From Mesopusillimonas faecipullorum (GTDB lineage Bacteria; Pseudomonadota; Gammaproteobacteria; Burkholderiales; Burkholderiaceae_B): a DNA stretch of 64,000 nucleotides. Positions within the stretch are counted from its first letter, which is position 1. Each line of letters begins with the position of its first letter. The stretch is taken from contig NZ_JACDXW010000005.1 in the NCBI RefSeq assembly GCF_020539505.1, positions 62,001 through 126,000 on the forward strand, read 5' to 3'. The position numbers and the translations under genes are program-made. Of this stretch, positions 35,991 through 44,740 are shown piece after piece. The notes under the pieces were generated by a model that did not search any database, had not been told where the DNA came from, and saw only the letters and a list, made by a program, of their open reading frames with translations.

Positions 35991-36461
35991 CTAGATGGGA
36001 TAAATGATGGAATTCGGAATCATTTCCGAATCATAAATACACAGACGCGACTGGATTTTCAGGCCAGAGGGGCCGACCGAGATGCGGTCCAGATAGCGAC
36101 CGACGTTGAACACAGTGGACTCACCGTTGTACTTGGTGCGAAACACCGCGTAATTGGCTTCGGATTCGATGATGCCGTTCTCGAAAGACAAGACACGCGG
36201 TGCGCTCACCACGTGGCGCTGGTAGTAAGGATCGTGGAACAAGGTTTCCTGAATGCCGTAGGCACGGTCTTTGAGCATGCCCTGACTGATGAAATTCATC
36301 GTTGCCAGCGGAAAGCCGCGCTCATAGTTTTCGCGGGGCTGAACCTTGTAAGTACAGTCCTCTTCGAAGAATTCCACCCAGCTATTCCAATCTTTGGCGT
36401 CAACTGCTGCCGCGTAATCGGTATAAAGCTTGCTTAATTGAAAGTAGGTTTCGAAATCCAT
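35991..36461 (-). CDS. Ring-hydroxylating oxygenase, small (beta) subunit
   Basis: 156 aa of the ring_hydroxyl_B (SnoaL-like) fold: FQLSKLYTDYAAAVDAKDWNSWVEFFEEDCTYKVQPREN near the start and YNGESTVFNVGRYLDRI near residue 115. It is structural support for the alpha subunit. It lies 3 bases after the alpha gene and resembles NagH-type subunits. Confidence 0.9.
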   Translation of the reverse strand: MDFETYFQLSKLYTDYAAAVDAKDWNSWVEFFEEDCTYKVQPRENYERGFPLATMNFISQGMLKDRAYGIQETLFHDPYYQRHVVSAPRVLSFENGIIESEANYAVFRTKYNGESTVFNVGRYLDRISVGPSGLKIQSRLCIYDSEMIPNSIIYPI

Positions 36462-36464
36462 GAC

Positions 36465-37727
36465 TCAGGCCTCCATGACTTTGCGCCAGTACTCGTACAT
36501 CCCGCGGATCAAGGTTTCGGTCACCATGTGCTCGGTGTCCTCGACATCGCGGCCACCCAATTCGGCCAGGGTGCGGTGATAGGGTTTTTGCAGGAAGCCT
36601 TCCTGCGACAGTTCGATGACCTCGCCGTCGTCGGCCGACACGAAGCCTGCGGGGCCGAACAGGTTGGCCTGCACCAGGCGGCGCTCGGTCATTTCGGGGG
36701 TGTCGTCTTCGTAGCCGAAGTGCGTCCAGACAAAATCAAAAGCATCCGGCCCGCTGGGCTGAATATGGCGCGTGGACACGCTGTTGACCTGCTGCTGGAA
36801 GATGACGCTGGGGAATATCGTCGTCATCACGGCGGTAGGCTCGCCCCACCAGTCTTCATGCACGATGTCCAGCAAGCGCTTGTCGTTGATCTCCATGGTC
36901 TCTTTGAACGAAGTCACGCCCGAAGTGACTTCGTTTTTGGCACCGGCATTGCCGCGGCGCGAAATCATCGCGGCATGGCGATGATGCTCGTCCATGCGCA
37001 AAGCCGATTTGTTATCGGCACGCCATAAGCCATAGGTAATGAACCAGGTGTGCAACAGGCCTGGATGGTAAGGGTCTTTGATGTTCTCTTGCATCAACTT
37101 CCAGTTGCCCGGAATACGCTGGCGGTTATAGCCCAGAATGGTGAGCTTTCGACCATTGAACATACGGTCGAAATATTGCAGAATTTCGGGGCCCAGAAAG
37201 TCTTCCAGGCTTTCGATGTCATGCTTGAACGAGGCAAACACCACGCCGCCGCGCGTAGCCACGCGCAGTTTGTTCAGGTTGTTCTCGTCGCGCTTGAAGT
37301 CCTTGGGCATGCCGCCATTGACTTTGCCGTCCTGCTTGACGCCGCGCAAGAAAGGCACGCCCTGCAGGTCGCCCTTCAGGCTGTAGCTCCACTGGTGGTA
37401 GGCACAGACCAGGTCCTGGCGATTGCCGACGCGCTCACGCACGAACTGCATCCCTCTGTGCGCACAGACGTTCTCGATGACGTTGATCCCGCCCTCCATA
37501 TCGCGCGTCATGACGACTTCGCGCTCGCCCACGACCGTACGCTTGAAGTCGCCGGGATTGGGCACTTCGGCCTCAAGGCCCACGTAACACCAGTGGTTAT
37601 CGTAAAAAAGGCGTTCTAATTCGCGGCGATAGATATCTTCGCGGGTGTAGGCCCAGAACGGGATACGGCTGCTTCCCTCGTCCTGCCAGACCGGCTGTTC
37701 AGGGAAAACGACAGGCGTTTGGCTCAT
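36465..37727 (-). CDS. Ring-hydroxylating oxygenase, large (alpha) subunit, salicylate 5-hydroxylase-like
   Basis: 420 aa. Rieske ligands are Cys88-His90 (CAHRG) and Cys108-His111 (CAYH). The mononuclear iron motif is in NWKLMQENIKDPYHPGLLH. Stretches such as DEHHRHAAMISRRG recall NagG, the large subunit of salicylate 5-hydroxylase, and the reductase-alpha-beta-ferredoxin set matches that system. The substrate is probably a salicylate- or anthranilate-like acid (inference). Confidence 0.9.
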   Translation of the reverse strand: MSQTPVVFPEQPVWQDEGSSRIPFWAYTREDIYRRELERLFYDNHWCYVGLEAEVPNPGDFKRTVVGEREVVMTRDMEGGINVIENVCAHRGMQFVRERVGNRQDLVCAYHQWSYSLKGDLQGVPFLRGVKQDGKVNGGMPKDFKRDENNLNKLRVATRGGVVFASFKHDIESLEDFLGPEILQYFDRMFNGRKLTILGYNRQRIPGNWKLMQENIKDPYHPGLLHTWFITYGLWRADNKSALRMDEHHRHAAMISRRGNAGAKNEVTSGVTSFKETMEINDKRLLDIVHEDWWGEPTAVMTTIFPSVIFQQQVNSVSTRHIQPSGPDAFDFVWTHFGYEDDTPEMTERRLVQANLFGPAGFVSADDGEVIELSQEGFLQKPYHRTLAELGGRDVEDTEHMVTETLIRGMYEYWRKVMEA

Positions 37728-37748
37728 GATGCGCTCCTGTTTCGAAAA

Positions 37749-38741
37749 TTAATCAGCTGCAGCATAGAAGGCGTCGGCATAGACGCGTTCGGCTGGAATG
37801 CCCTTGGAAGTCAAGAGCAAAGCGGCGGCTTCGACCATGGGGGGCGCGCCACACACATAGGCGCGGAAACCCGTCAGGTCAGCCCAGTCTTCAGCCACCG
37901 CATCGGTGACCAGACCTTGGCGCTGGCTGTCTGCCTGGGCGCCGGTAGTGACTACGATATGCACCTTGATCTGCGGGTGCGCTTGCTCCAGCGCCCGCAG
38001 TTCTTGTTCATGATAGATGTCGGCGGGCGAACGCACACCGAAGTAAATATGAATGGGGTTGGTCATACCCTGCGCCAACGCCCCGCGCACAATGGACAGC
38101 ACCGGCGCCAGCCCTGTGCCGCCGGCAATGCACAGCATGGGACCTTCGTGGCGCGTACGCAAGTAAGCAGTGCCCAAAGGCCCGCTGACGCGCACGGCAT
38201 CGCCCACCTTCAGTTCGTTGGCAATATAGTTGCTGACACGCCCACCAGGCACCACGCGCACGTGAAACTCTATCTCGCCGTCGTCGGCAAGGCCCGCCAT
38301 GGAATATGGGCGGATCATCTCGGGCGTGAACTGCAAGCGTACGTACTGGCCGGCCGAGAAAGACAGTGGCTTGGCCAACTGCATGCGCACGCGGCAAATG
38401 TCATGCGTCAGCATGCTGACCTCGCTGACTTTGGCTTTGATGATGCGCGCCGGGTGAGTGACGATTTCGTCGGGCTCGGGAATCTCTATCGTACAGGACT
38501 CGGTCAGCACGCTCATGCAGGCCAGCACATAACGGCCATCATCCAGCCCCGTGAGCTTGAACTCACGGCCGGATTCCAACACAGTGCCGCGCACGACCTT
38601 GCAGCGGCAAGTACCGCAACGGCCCGCCATACAGCTATAGGAAACGGGCACTTCGTTGGCCTGCAGGATTTCCAGCAGATTACTACCGGAAGCCGCTTCG
38701 AAAGTACGGTCTAAAGGCTCGACTTGTACGGTCAAGGACAT
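37749..38741 (-). CDS. Ring-hydroxylase reductase (2Fe-2S / FAD / NAD domains)
   Basis: 330 aa from the ATG at 38741; a GTG four codons upstream is also open. An N-terminal plant-type 2Fe-2S domain has [15 protein letters not shown] and a later Cys (VLACMS). The FAD-binding RPYSMAG and the NAD domain ([16 protein letters not shown]-terminal [12 protein letters not shown]) follow. It passes NADH electrons to the Rieske ferredoxin. It is the only such reductase in the window, while three Rieske oxygenases are present. Confidence 0.92.
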   Translation of the reverse strand: MSLTVQVEPLDRTFEAASGSNLLEILQANEVPVSYSCMAGRCGTCRCKVVRGTVLESGREFKLTGLDDGRYVLACMSVLTESCTIEIPEPDEIVTHPARIIKAKVSEVSMLTHDICRVRMQLAKPLSFSAGQYVRLQFTPEMIRPYSMAGLADDGEIEFHVRVVPGGRVSNYIANELKVGDAVRVSGPLGTAYLRTRHEGPMLCIAGGTGLAPVLSIVRGALAQGMTNPIHIYFGVRSPADIYHEQELRALEQAHPQIKVHIVVTTGAQADSQRQGLVTDAVAEDWADLTGFRAYVCGAPPMVEAAALLLTSKGIPAERVYADAFYAAAD

Positions 38742-38945
38742 GAATGAATCCACACAATATGACAGGATGATGGCGGGAGTATAAGTAGCCCCTTCAAATT
38801 TATAAATAGAATATTCAGAATTTTATGTATTTCAAAACCAAATATTAGTATTATCCCTAGGGTGGCTTGGAAGCTCTGAAATTACGCTTGTAAACCGCCT
38901 GCTCTCCCTCCTGAACGCCCTTTGACGCCAGCCTAAACGCCCGCC

Positions 38946-39851
38946 ATGAACCTTCAGAATCTGGATTTGAATCTACTGGTCATCTTCAACCAATTGCACA
39001 CGGACGGCAGCGTGTCGGTGGCCGCTGAAAAGTTGGGGCTAAGCCAGCCCACAGTCAGCAATGCACTGCGGCGCCTGCGCACCTTGCTGAACGACGAGCT
39101 TTTTCTGCGCACCACCAAAGGCATGGAGCCCACACCCTATGCCGCACAGCTGGCCGAGCCTATTGCTTACGCCCTTAATACCATTCAACGTTCGCTGGCC
39201 AGCCCTGCAAGCTTCGAACCCGCCGCCAGTCAGCGCACTTTCACCGTTGCCATGACAGACCTGGGTGAAATCGAACTATTGCCACCCCTTATGCGCGCGC
39301 TGCACGAGTTGGCGCCCGGCGTAACCTTAAGCACAGTACGCAACAACAGGGACAGCCTGCGCGACGATATGGAGGCCGGCCAAGTCGACCTGGCCATAGG
39401 CTTGATTCCGCAGCTCAAAACAGGGTTTTTCCAGCAACGTCTTTTTATGCAGCACTACGTTTGCCTATTTCGTGAGGGCCACCCTTTGGATGGCAGCCGC
39501 CTAACGCGACGTCGTTTTTATGAAGCTGAACATGTGGTGGTGATTTCGACCGGCACAGGGCACGACAAAGTGCACGAAATCATAGATAGCGCCAAAGAAA
39601 AGCGCCGAGTGAGCCTGTATGTACCGCACTTTGTAGCGCTGGGGCATATTTTGCGTAACTCGGACATGATCGCCACCGTGCCCGAGCGCTATGCCTTAAG
39701 GTCAGCGCAGCCTTTTGGGCTGCGCTACCTGCCTCATCCCATCAAACTACCCGAAATCGGCATCAATATGTTCTGGCATGCCAAGTACCATCGGGAACCC
39801 GGCAATCAGTGGCTGCGGCAGTTGATCTTCAAGCTTTTCTCGGGGGCTTGA
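38946..39851 (+). CDS. LysR-family regulator (NodD/LeuO-like branch), copy 2
   Basis: 301 aa. The HTH is at about 1-60 (LDLNLLVIFNQLHTDGSVSVAAEKLGLSQPTVSNALRRLR), then the effector domain. It is related to the LysR protein at 31322-32224 (shared MEPTPYAA and C-terminal YHREPGNQWLRQLI). It is divergent from the oxygenase-transporter operon across a 204-base AT-rich gap, the classic position for an activator of that operon. Confidence 0.9.
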   Translation: MNLQNLDLNLLVIFNQLHTDGSVSVAAEKLGLSQPTVSNALRRLRTLLNDELFLRTTKGMEPTPYAAQLAEPIAYALNTIQRSLASPASFEPAASQRTFTVAMTDLGEIELLPPLMRALHELAPGVTLSTVRNNRDSLRDDMEAGQVDLAIGLIPQLKTGFFQQRLFMQHYVCLFREGHPLDGSRLTRRRFYEAEHVVVISTGTGHDKVHEIIDSAKEKRRVSLYVPHFVALGHILRNSDMIATVPERYALRSAQPFGLRYLPHPIKLPEIGINMFWHAKYHREPGNQWLRQLIFKLFSGA

Positions 39852-39903
39852 GCGGAGCTCACGTGCTACCGACCAAACGAAACATGCGGGCCGGTATCGT
39901 TGA

Positions 39904-41394
39904 TCACCAAAAGCCCAGCACCTTCCACCACAAACCGCCGATGATGGTGAAGATCAGCAATTCGCATACCGCCATGACGAAACCGATGCGCCACCATTGG
40001 CCCATGGTGACGTAGCCGCTGCCGAAGATGATGGGCGAAGTGCCGGTCGCGTAGTGGGTCAGCGTCATCATGATGGCCGATGACGCCACCATGATCAGCA
40101 TGAAAAGATTGATGTATTCGGCGGGTATCAGTTGCACGCCCACTGTCAGGAAGGCCAGCAGCATGGCGCTGATGTGAGCGGTGGTGCTGGCAAAGAAATA
40201 ATGCGAGAACAGGAAGACCAGCACCAGCACGGCGGCGGCGGCCTCCCAGCCCATGCCGCTGCTGAGAATGCCGCTCTTGAGGCCATCGGAAAACCACGAA
40301 ATCACGCCGTGCTTGTTCAACTGCCCGGCCATCATCACCAGCGCGCCGAACCAGACCAAGGTGTCCCAGGCGCTTTTCTCGCTGAGCACGTCATTCCAGG
40401 TAAGGGTGCCGCTGAGCAACAGCAGGAACAAACCAAGCAGGGCCACAGCAGTCGGGTCCAGCGAGAACGCCGGGCCGAACAGCATGGCCGGCACATCGGC
40501 CCAGAGCAGCAGCAACAGCAAGAACACCGACATCATGACAATTTCCGGCGGCTTGATGCTGCCCAGCTTGCGCAATTCTTCCTTGGCAAAAGCCACGGCA
40601 TTGGGGGTCTGCTTGATGTCGGGCGGCGCCAGCCAATAGATGATCAGCGGCATCACCAGGATGGCAACCAGACCGGGCAGCAACATGCACAAGGCCCAGG
40701 TCGCCCAGGACAGGTGCAGCTCCATATTGGTGGCCTTGGCCACGATATCCACCACCAGCGGATTGGGCGCGGTTGCAGTCACGAACATGGCCGAAGTGAT
40801 GGGGTTGGCATGGTAGTTGACCAGTGCCAGATAGGTGCCCACCTTGCCTTGCGTGCCCTTGGCCGGATCGGAGTCGAAGGCATTGGCAATAGAGCGCATG
40901 ATAGGGTGGACTATGCCGCCGCCACGCGCCGTATTGCTGGGCGTGAAGGGCGCCAGCAGCAGTTCGCACACGGCCAGGCCATAGCCTATGCCCAGGGTGC
41001 GCTTGCCCAGCAATGAGATAAAGATATAACCGATGCGCGCCCCCAGGCCGGTCTTGATCAGGCCGCGCGAGATCAGGATGGCGATCACGATCAGCCAGAT
41101 CAGCGGGCTGGAAAAACTGCTCAGCGCATCGGCGATGGCCTCTTTGGAGGACGTTGCCGTGACCTGCGACAGCGAAATGATCATGATGGCCATCATCGAC
41201 ATCACGCCTATCGCCATGACTTTCAGGATGATGGCGACGATGGTGGTGATGAACACGGCCAGCAGGCTCCAGGCCTTGGGCGTCAACCCTTCCGGGGTGG
41301 GCACCAGCAACAACCCGACGAGTACGCAAGTGGTAATGGCAGCCGGCCAAAACTTGAAGGGAACAGCCTCTTTGAAATAGGCAAACATGTTCAC
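39904..41394 (-). CDS. DASS-family (SLC13/CitT-like) anion transporter
   Basis: 496 aa, about 12 hydrophobic segments. The family SNT motif is seen in PFTPSNTARGGGIVHPI (near residue 155) and a second one-like region in SSAIMMTLTHYATGTSPIIFG near 440. It exchanges or symports di- and tricarboxylates with Na+. It could bring in a C4 to C6 acid or an aromatic dicarboxylate related to the adjacent oxygenases (inference). Confidence 0.88.
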   Translation of the reverse strand: MNMFAYFKEAVPFKFWPAAITTCVLVGLLLVPTPEGLTPKAWSLLAVFITTIVAIILKVMAIGVMSMMAIMIISLSQVTATSSKEAIADALSSFSSPLIWLIVIAILISRGLIKTGLGARIGYIFISLLGKRTLGIGYGLAVCELLLAPFTPSNTARGGGIVHPIMRSIANAFDSDPAKGTQGKVGTYLALVNYHANPITSAMFVTATAPNPLVVDIVAKATNMELHLSWATWALCMLLPGLVAILVMPLIIYWLAPPDIKQTPNAVAFAKEELRKLGSIKPPEIVMMSVFLLLLLLWADVPAMLFGPAFSLDPTAVALLGLFLLLLSGTLTWNDVLSEKSAWDTLVWFGALVMMAGQLNKHGVISWFSDGLKSGILSSGMGWEAAAAVLVLVFLFSHYFFASTTAHISAMLLAFLTVGVQLIPAEYINLFMLIMVASSAIMMTLTHYATGTSPIIFGSGYVTMGQWWRIGFVMAVCELLIFTIIGGLWWKVLGFW

Positions 41395-41484
41395 TGACTA
41401 TCCTCCCAGGCACACACGTCAAGCAGCCGACCGCCCAACAGAGCGGCCCGCATCAGCGGAACACGGCAAGCATACTCCTGAAAT

Positions 41485-41508
41485 CGAAAAACCCTCCGGA
41501 TGGAGGGT
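41485..41508 (-). terminator. Rho-independent terminator after the second aromatic-cluster solute-binding gene
   Basis: ACCCTCC / GGAGGGT, 7-bp perfect stem with a 4-base loop, followed on the minus strand by a T5 run. It lies 75 bases after the stop of the minus-strand solute-binding protein gene and before the DASS transporter gene. Confidence 0.8.
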
Positions 41509-41582
41509 CAAAAACCAAATGATCACGCGGCGCCCACGACCGGAGGCCACAGCCCCGGTCGCTCAGCCATCCGCCTACCCTC

Positions 41583-42755
41583 TTACAGAGGGCATTTGCC
41601 GTGATAGGCGTCCTGGTAGTTCTTCAGAGGCGTCGCGATGGTTTTCAGGCTCAGGCGGTCTTTGTCGTCTTTGGCGACTTCCATGACGTGCATGCTTTGC
41701 ACGGGGAAGTTGTTGTTGCCAAAGCTGAAATCGCCACGCACCGAATCGAAATCCGCTGCTTTCATAGCCTTCAGGAAGGCGGCCTTGTCCTTGACATTGC
41801 CCTCTACCTTGCCCAGCGCCGAATCCAGCAGCGCGGCGGCGTCGTAACTTTGCGCAGCGTAGTTGGAAGGAATGCGACCGTACTTTTTCTCGAAGTCGGA
41901 CACAAACTTGCGGCTTTGTGCGTTGTCGAAGTCAGGCGCCCAGAAACCGCCGCTGATAATGCCTTGGGCCCCATCGCCAATGGCGGGTAGCGACAAAGCA
42001 TCCACCACGAAAGTCGTCAGCAAAGGCACTTTGCCCATCATGCCGGCTTGAGCATATTGCTTGGCAAAGGCCACGCCCAAACCACCCGGGAAGAAAGCAA
42101 AAATAGCGTCGGGCTGGGCGGCTGCCACAGTAGCCAGCTCTGCAGAAAAGTCCAACTGTGTCAGCTGAGTGTAGATTTCTTCAGCCAAGGGTTCGGTGTA
42201 GTAACGCTTGAAACCCGTGACGATGTCCTTGCCGGCCTGGTAGTTGGGGGCCAGCACAGCGATGTTCTTGAAACCCTTTTCTTGGGCATATTTGCCGACG
42301 GCTTCCGCTGCTTGGTCGCCCTGCCACGAGGTGACAAACTGATAAGGTGAGCAGCGCTCGCCTGCGATCTGCGAGGGCCCGGCGTTAGAGCTGAGCAACA
42401 CGACATCGCGGTCGGTGATGTACTTGTGTATGGCCATCATGACGTTCGAGAACGAAACACCGGTAATCACCGACACGTTGTCGCGCTCAACCAGACGACG
42501 CGCCACTTGCATGGCGACATCAGGCTTGAACTGGCTGTCTTCTACCAACAACTCAATGGGCACACCACCGAGCTTGCCGCCCTTATCTTCCAGATACAGC
42601 TTGAAGCCGTCGAGCTGGTCTTGGCCAACACCGGCCGTGGGGCCCGACAGTTCGCCAATAAAGCCTATCTTTACCGCATCTTGTGCCTGAGCACTGGTAC
42701 AGAACGCCGCAGCAATCGCCGCCGAAGCCAGAGCGGCCTTGAATTTTCCTTGCAT
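41583..42755 (-). CDS. ABC solute-binding protein, branched-chain type, aromatic-cluster copy 2
   Basis: 390 aa, with a signal peptide ending SAQA before QDAVKIGFIGELSGPTAGVGQ. It is a Peripla_BP_6 protein related to the one at 26607-27776. It lies 32 bases downstream of the VanA-like oxygenase gene and so is probably expressed with it. No permease is adjacent; the LivHMGF set at 32240-35616 is the nearest partner. Confidence 0.88.
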   Translation of the reverse strand: MQGKFKAALASAAIAAAFCTSAQAQDAVKIGFIGELSGPTAGVGQDQLDGFKLYLEDKGGKLGGVPIELLVEDSQFKPDVAMQVARRLVERDNVSVITGVSFSNVMMAIHKYITDRDVVLLSSNAGPSQIAGERCSPYQFVTSWQGDQAAEAVGKYAQEKGFKNIAVLAPNYQAGKDIVTGFKRYYTEPLAEEIYTQLTQLDFSAELATVAAAQPDAIFAFFPGGLGVAFAKQYAQAGMMGKVPLLTTFVVDALSLPAIGDGAQGIISGGFWAPDFDNAQSRKFVSDFEKKYGRIPSNYAAQSYDAAALLDSALGKVEGNVKDKAAFLKAMKAADFDSVRGDFSFGNNNFPVQSMHVMEVAKDDKDRLSLKTIATPLKNYQDAYHGKCPL

Positions 42756-42787
42756 GAAGGGTCTCCTTGGGGTCTTATATCTTTGTT

Positions 42788-43870
42788 TTAAGCGTGTGCG
42801 GCTTCGCGGCTAGGCTTGGCAACCGCCGCTTTGGCTGCTTCACGTTCAGCCTGCTCTTGGGCCACCATTTTTTCCAGTGTGCGGCGCATGCGCACCGGCC
42901 CGGCATCAACACTTAGCAGCACAGGCTTCAGATCCCAGAAGTTGGCATCGCCGATGGCTTGTTGCTGCATGTCTATCATGGGCTTGTCTTGCATCTCGAA
43001 GGCATAGCGGCGCAGCGTGCGGAATTTTTCATCGTCTTCGGGCGACAACTTAGTGTCGGGTGGCATGGCGGCGATGAAGTGATAGTGCGTGGTGTTTTCT
43101 GTTTCGGGTGTCAGGATATGCACGCCGTAGTACCAGCCATGACCTTCGCGTTCGCCGCCCACGGCATGTACGCCGGTATCCAGCAAGAAGCAGCTGGGGG
43201 CCATCCAGCGCATGTTCGTCCACATATCGACGGGTTGACCGTCGCGGCGATAGAGCAAGTCGAAGATACCGGGCACCGAAACGTTGGGCATCCAGCGATT
43301 GCATTGAACGCCATCAGCTTTTTCGACCATGACCTGGTCGGCACCGACCTGTTCCGGGCTACCCAGGTAACCATCGTGCAGATAGGTAATGTGGCTGAGG
43401 TCGAGCAGGTTTTCGCCCATGAGCTCGTAATTACAGGCCATGTGCAGATAGCCGCCGCTGATGCTGAAACCCGTGCCTTCGTCTAACACGCTGTAGTCGG
43501 GGATGCGGGCAGGGTCGGCCTGCTTTTCGCCCATCCAGATCCACATCAGGCCATGTTTTTCGTGAACGGGATAGCTAGCGACACGCGCTGCCGCCGGGAT
43601 ACGGCCATCGCCGTGAGGATTTTTGACACAGCTGCCGCTGCAATCGAACTGCAAGCCGTGGTAGGCGCATTCGAGGACGTCACCCACCACTTTGCCCATG
43701 CTTAAAGGAATGAAGCGGTGTGGGCAGCGGTCTTGCATGGCTACCGGCGTACCGTCTTGCTTGCGGTAGAACACGATTTTTTCACCCAAGATTTGGCGCG
43801 AAAAAGGCTCACCGATTTTGATGGTGTCTTGAGTACAGACCACATACCAAGCGTTACGTACAAATGCCAT
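42788..43870 (-). CDS. Rieske non-heme iron oxygenase, VanA-like
   Basis: 360 aa from the ATG at 43870, which has GGAGAC upstream; the open frame continues far upstream but only as the antisense of the TetR gene. Rieske ligands are Cys49-His51 (CPHRF) and Cys68-His71 (CAYHGL). The iron site is in ENLLDLSHITYLH (about residues 155-167). Relatives demethylate vanillate or hydroxylate small aromatics with a VanB-type reductase, which is not adjacent here. Confidence 0.9.
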   Translation of the reverse strand: MAFVRNAWYVVCTQDTIKIGEPFSRQILGEKIVFYRKQDGTPVAMQDRCPHRFIPLSMGKVVGDVLECAYHGLQFDCSGSCVKNPHGDGRIPAAARVASYPVHEKHGLMWIWMGEKQADPARIPDYSVLDEGTGFSISGGYLHMACNYELMGENLLDLSHITYLHDGYLGSPEQVGADQVMVEKADGVQCNRWMPNVSVPGIFDLLYRRDGQPVDMWTNMRWMAPSCFLLDTGVHAVGGEREGHGWYYGVHILTPETENTTHYHFIAAMPPDTKLSPEDDEKFRTLRRYAFEMQDKPMIDMQQQAIGDANFWDLKPVLLSVDAGPVRMRRTLEKMVAQEQAEREAAKAAVAKPSREAAHA

Positions 43871-43940
43871 GATTGTCTCCTTCGGAATGCTGCGCTTTAG
43901 CGTGACTATGCTGAATAATTTATCACAAACAGAGTGATCG

Positions 43941-43958
43941 GTTTGTAAATAAACAAAC
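43941..43958. promoter_or_regulatory. Candidate TetR operator
   Basis: GTTTGT-AAATAA-ACAAAC, perfect 6-bp arms with a 6-base spacer, in the gap between the divergent VanA-like and TetR genes, 23 bases before the TetR start. Confidence 0.55.
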
Positions 43959-43981
43959 ATTTCGATATAGTGGAAACCCGC

Positions 43982-44740
43982 ATGGATATAATCCCTGCAA
44001 CACTTGCCGAGCACACTCATGCCGCTCGGGGACGCTCTAATATGACGATCAGCACTGCCGGCGTCGCCGGGAAACCCAGTCCCAACAAAACCAGCCCTGC
44101 GCGTCGCAAGCAGGAAGACCGCAGCCGCGACGCGCGCGAGCGGCTGCTGGGCGCCACGATAGAGATTCTGCTTAAGCGCGGTTATAGCGGCCTGACAACC
44201 AAAGAGGTTGCGAAAACGGCAGGTATGTCCAACGGCGCGCTCATGCATCATTACGCCACCAAGGCGGAACTGGTCATTGCAGCCACCAAAGCCGTTTACG
44301 ACGAATGGATACTGCGTGGTCAACGTATCGCACGTACGCCGGGCGCGGTCGAGAACCCACTGGAAGGCTTCATCTCGGACAGCACCAGTGTGTATTTCGA
44401 CTGGCCTTACATTGCCGCGCTGGAAGTGGTGATGGTGGCCCGCACCGACGAAGCGCTGATGGAACACATCGTGCCGGTAATGCAGCACTATCGTGAAACC
44501 ACCAATGACTTATGGCGAGAAGTATTTGTGCAAGCGGGCTATACCGAAAGCGACGCCGACACCATCTTGAACCTGACGCTGAATATCGTGCGCGGCATGG
44601 GCATCAACCGTACCTGGAAACGGGACGATGCAAGGTATCAGGCGTTGCTGAGCGACTGGGTGCAGATAGTGAACCAGCAGTACAAGCCCCAACCCAACAA
44701 GGCGGTGCGCAAACGGCCCACCGCCCCGGCTGAGCCTTAA
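43982..44740 (+). CDS. TetR-family regulator
   Basis: 252 aa from the ATG at 43982; the ATG at 44042 would remove a 20-residue tail and is also plausible. The HTH is at about 65-105 (GYSGLTTKEVAKTAGMSNGALMHHYATKAEL). The C-terminal helical ligand domain is of ordinary length. It is divergent from the VanA-like gene, so it probably represses it. Its end overlaps the end of the convergent dsbC gene by four bases. Confidence 0.9.
   Translation: MDIIPATLAEHTHAARGRSNMTISTAGVAGKPSPNKTSPARRKQEDRSRDARERLLGATIEILLKRGYSGLTTKEVAKTAGMSNGALMHHYATKAELVIAATKAVYDEWILRGQRIARTPGAVENPLEGFISDSTSVYFDWPYIAALEVVMVARTDEALMEHIVPVMQHYRETTNDLWREVFVQAGYTESDADTILNLTLNIVRGMGINRTWKRDDARYQALLSDWVQIVNQQYKPQPNKAVRKRPTAPAEP

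Noticed and set aside
35991-38741. Naphthalene-dioxygenase assignment for the three-component system
   Set aside because: The alpha-subunit sequence is closer to salicylate 5-hydroxylase-type subunits, and no further naphthalene-pathway genes are present.
40132-41016. Long plus-strand frame opposite the DASS transporter gene
   Set aside because: Gln/His-rich composition typical of antisense to membrane proteins.
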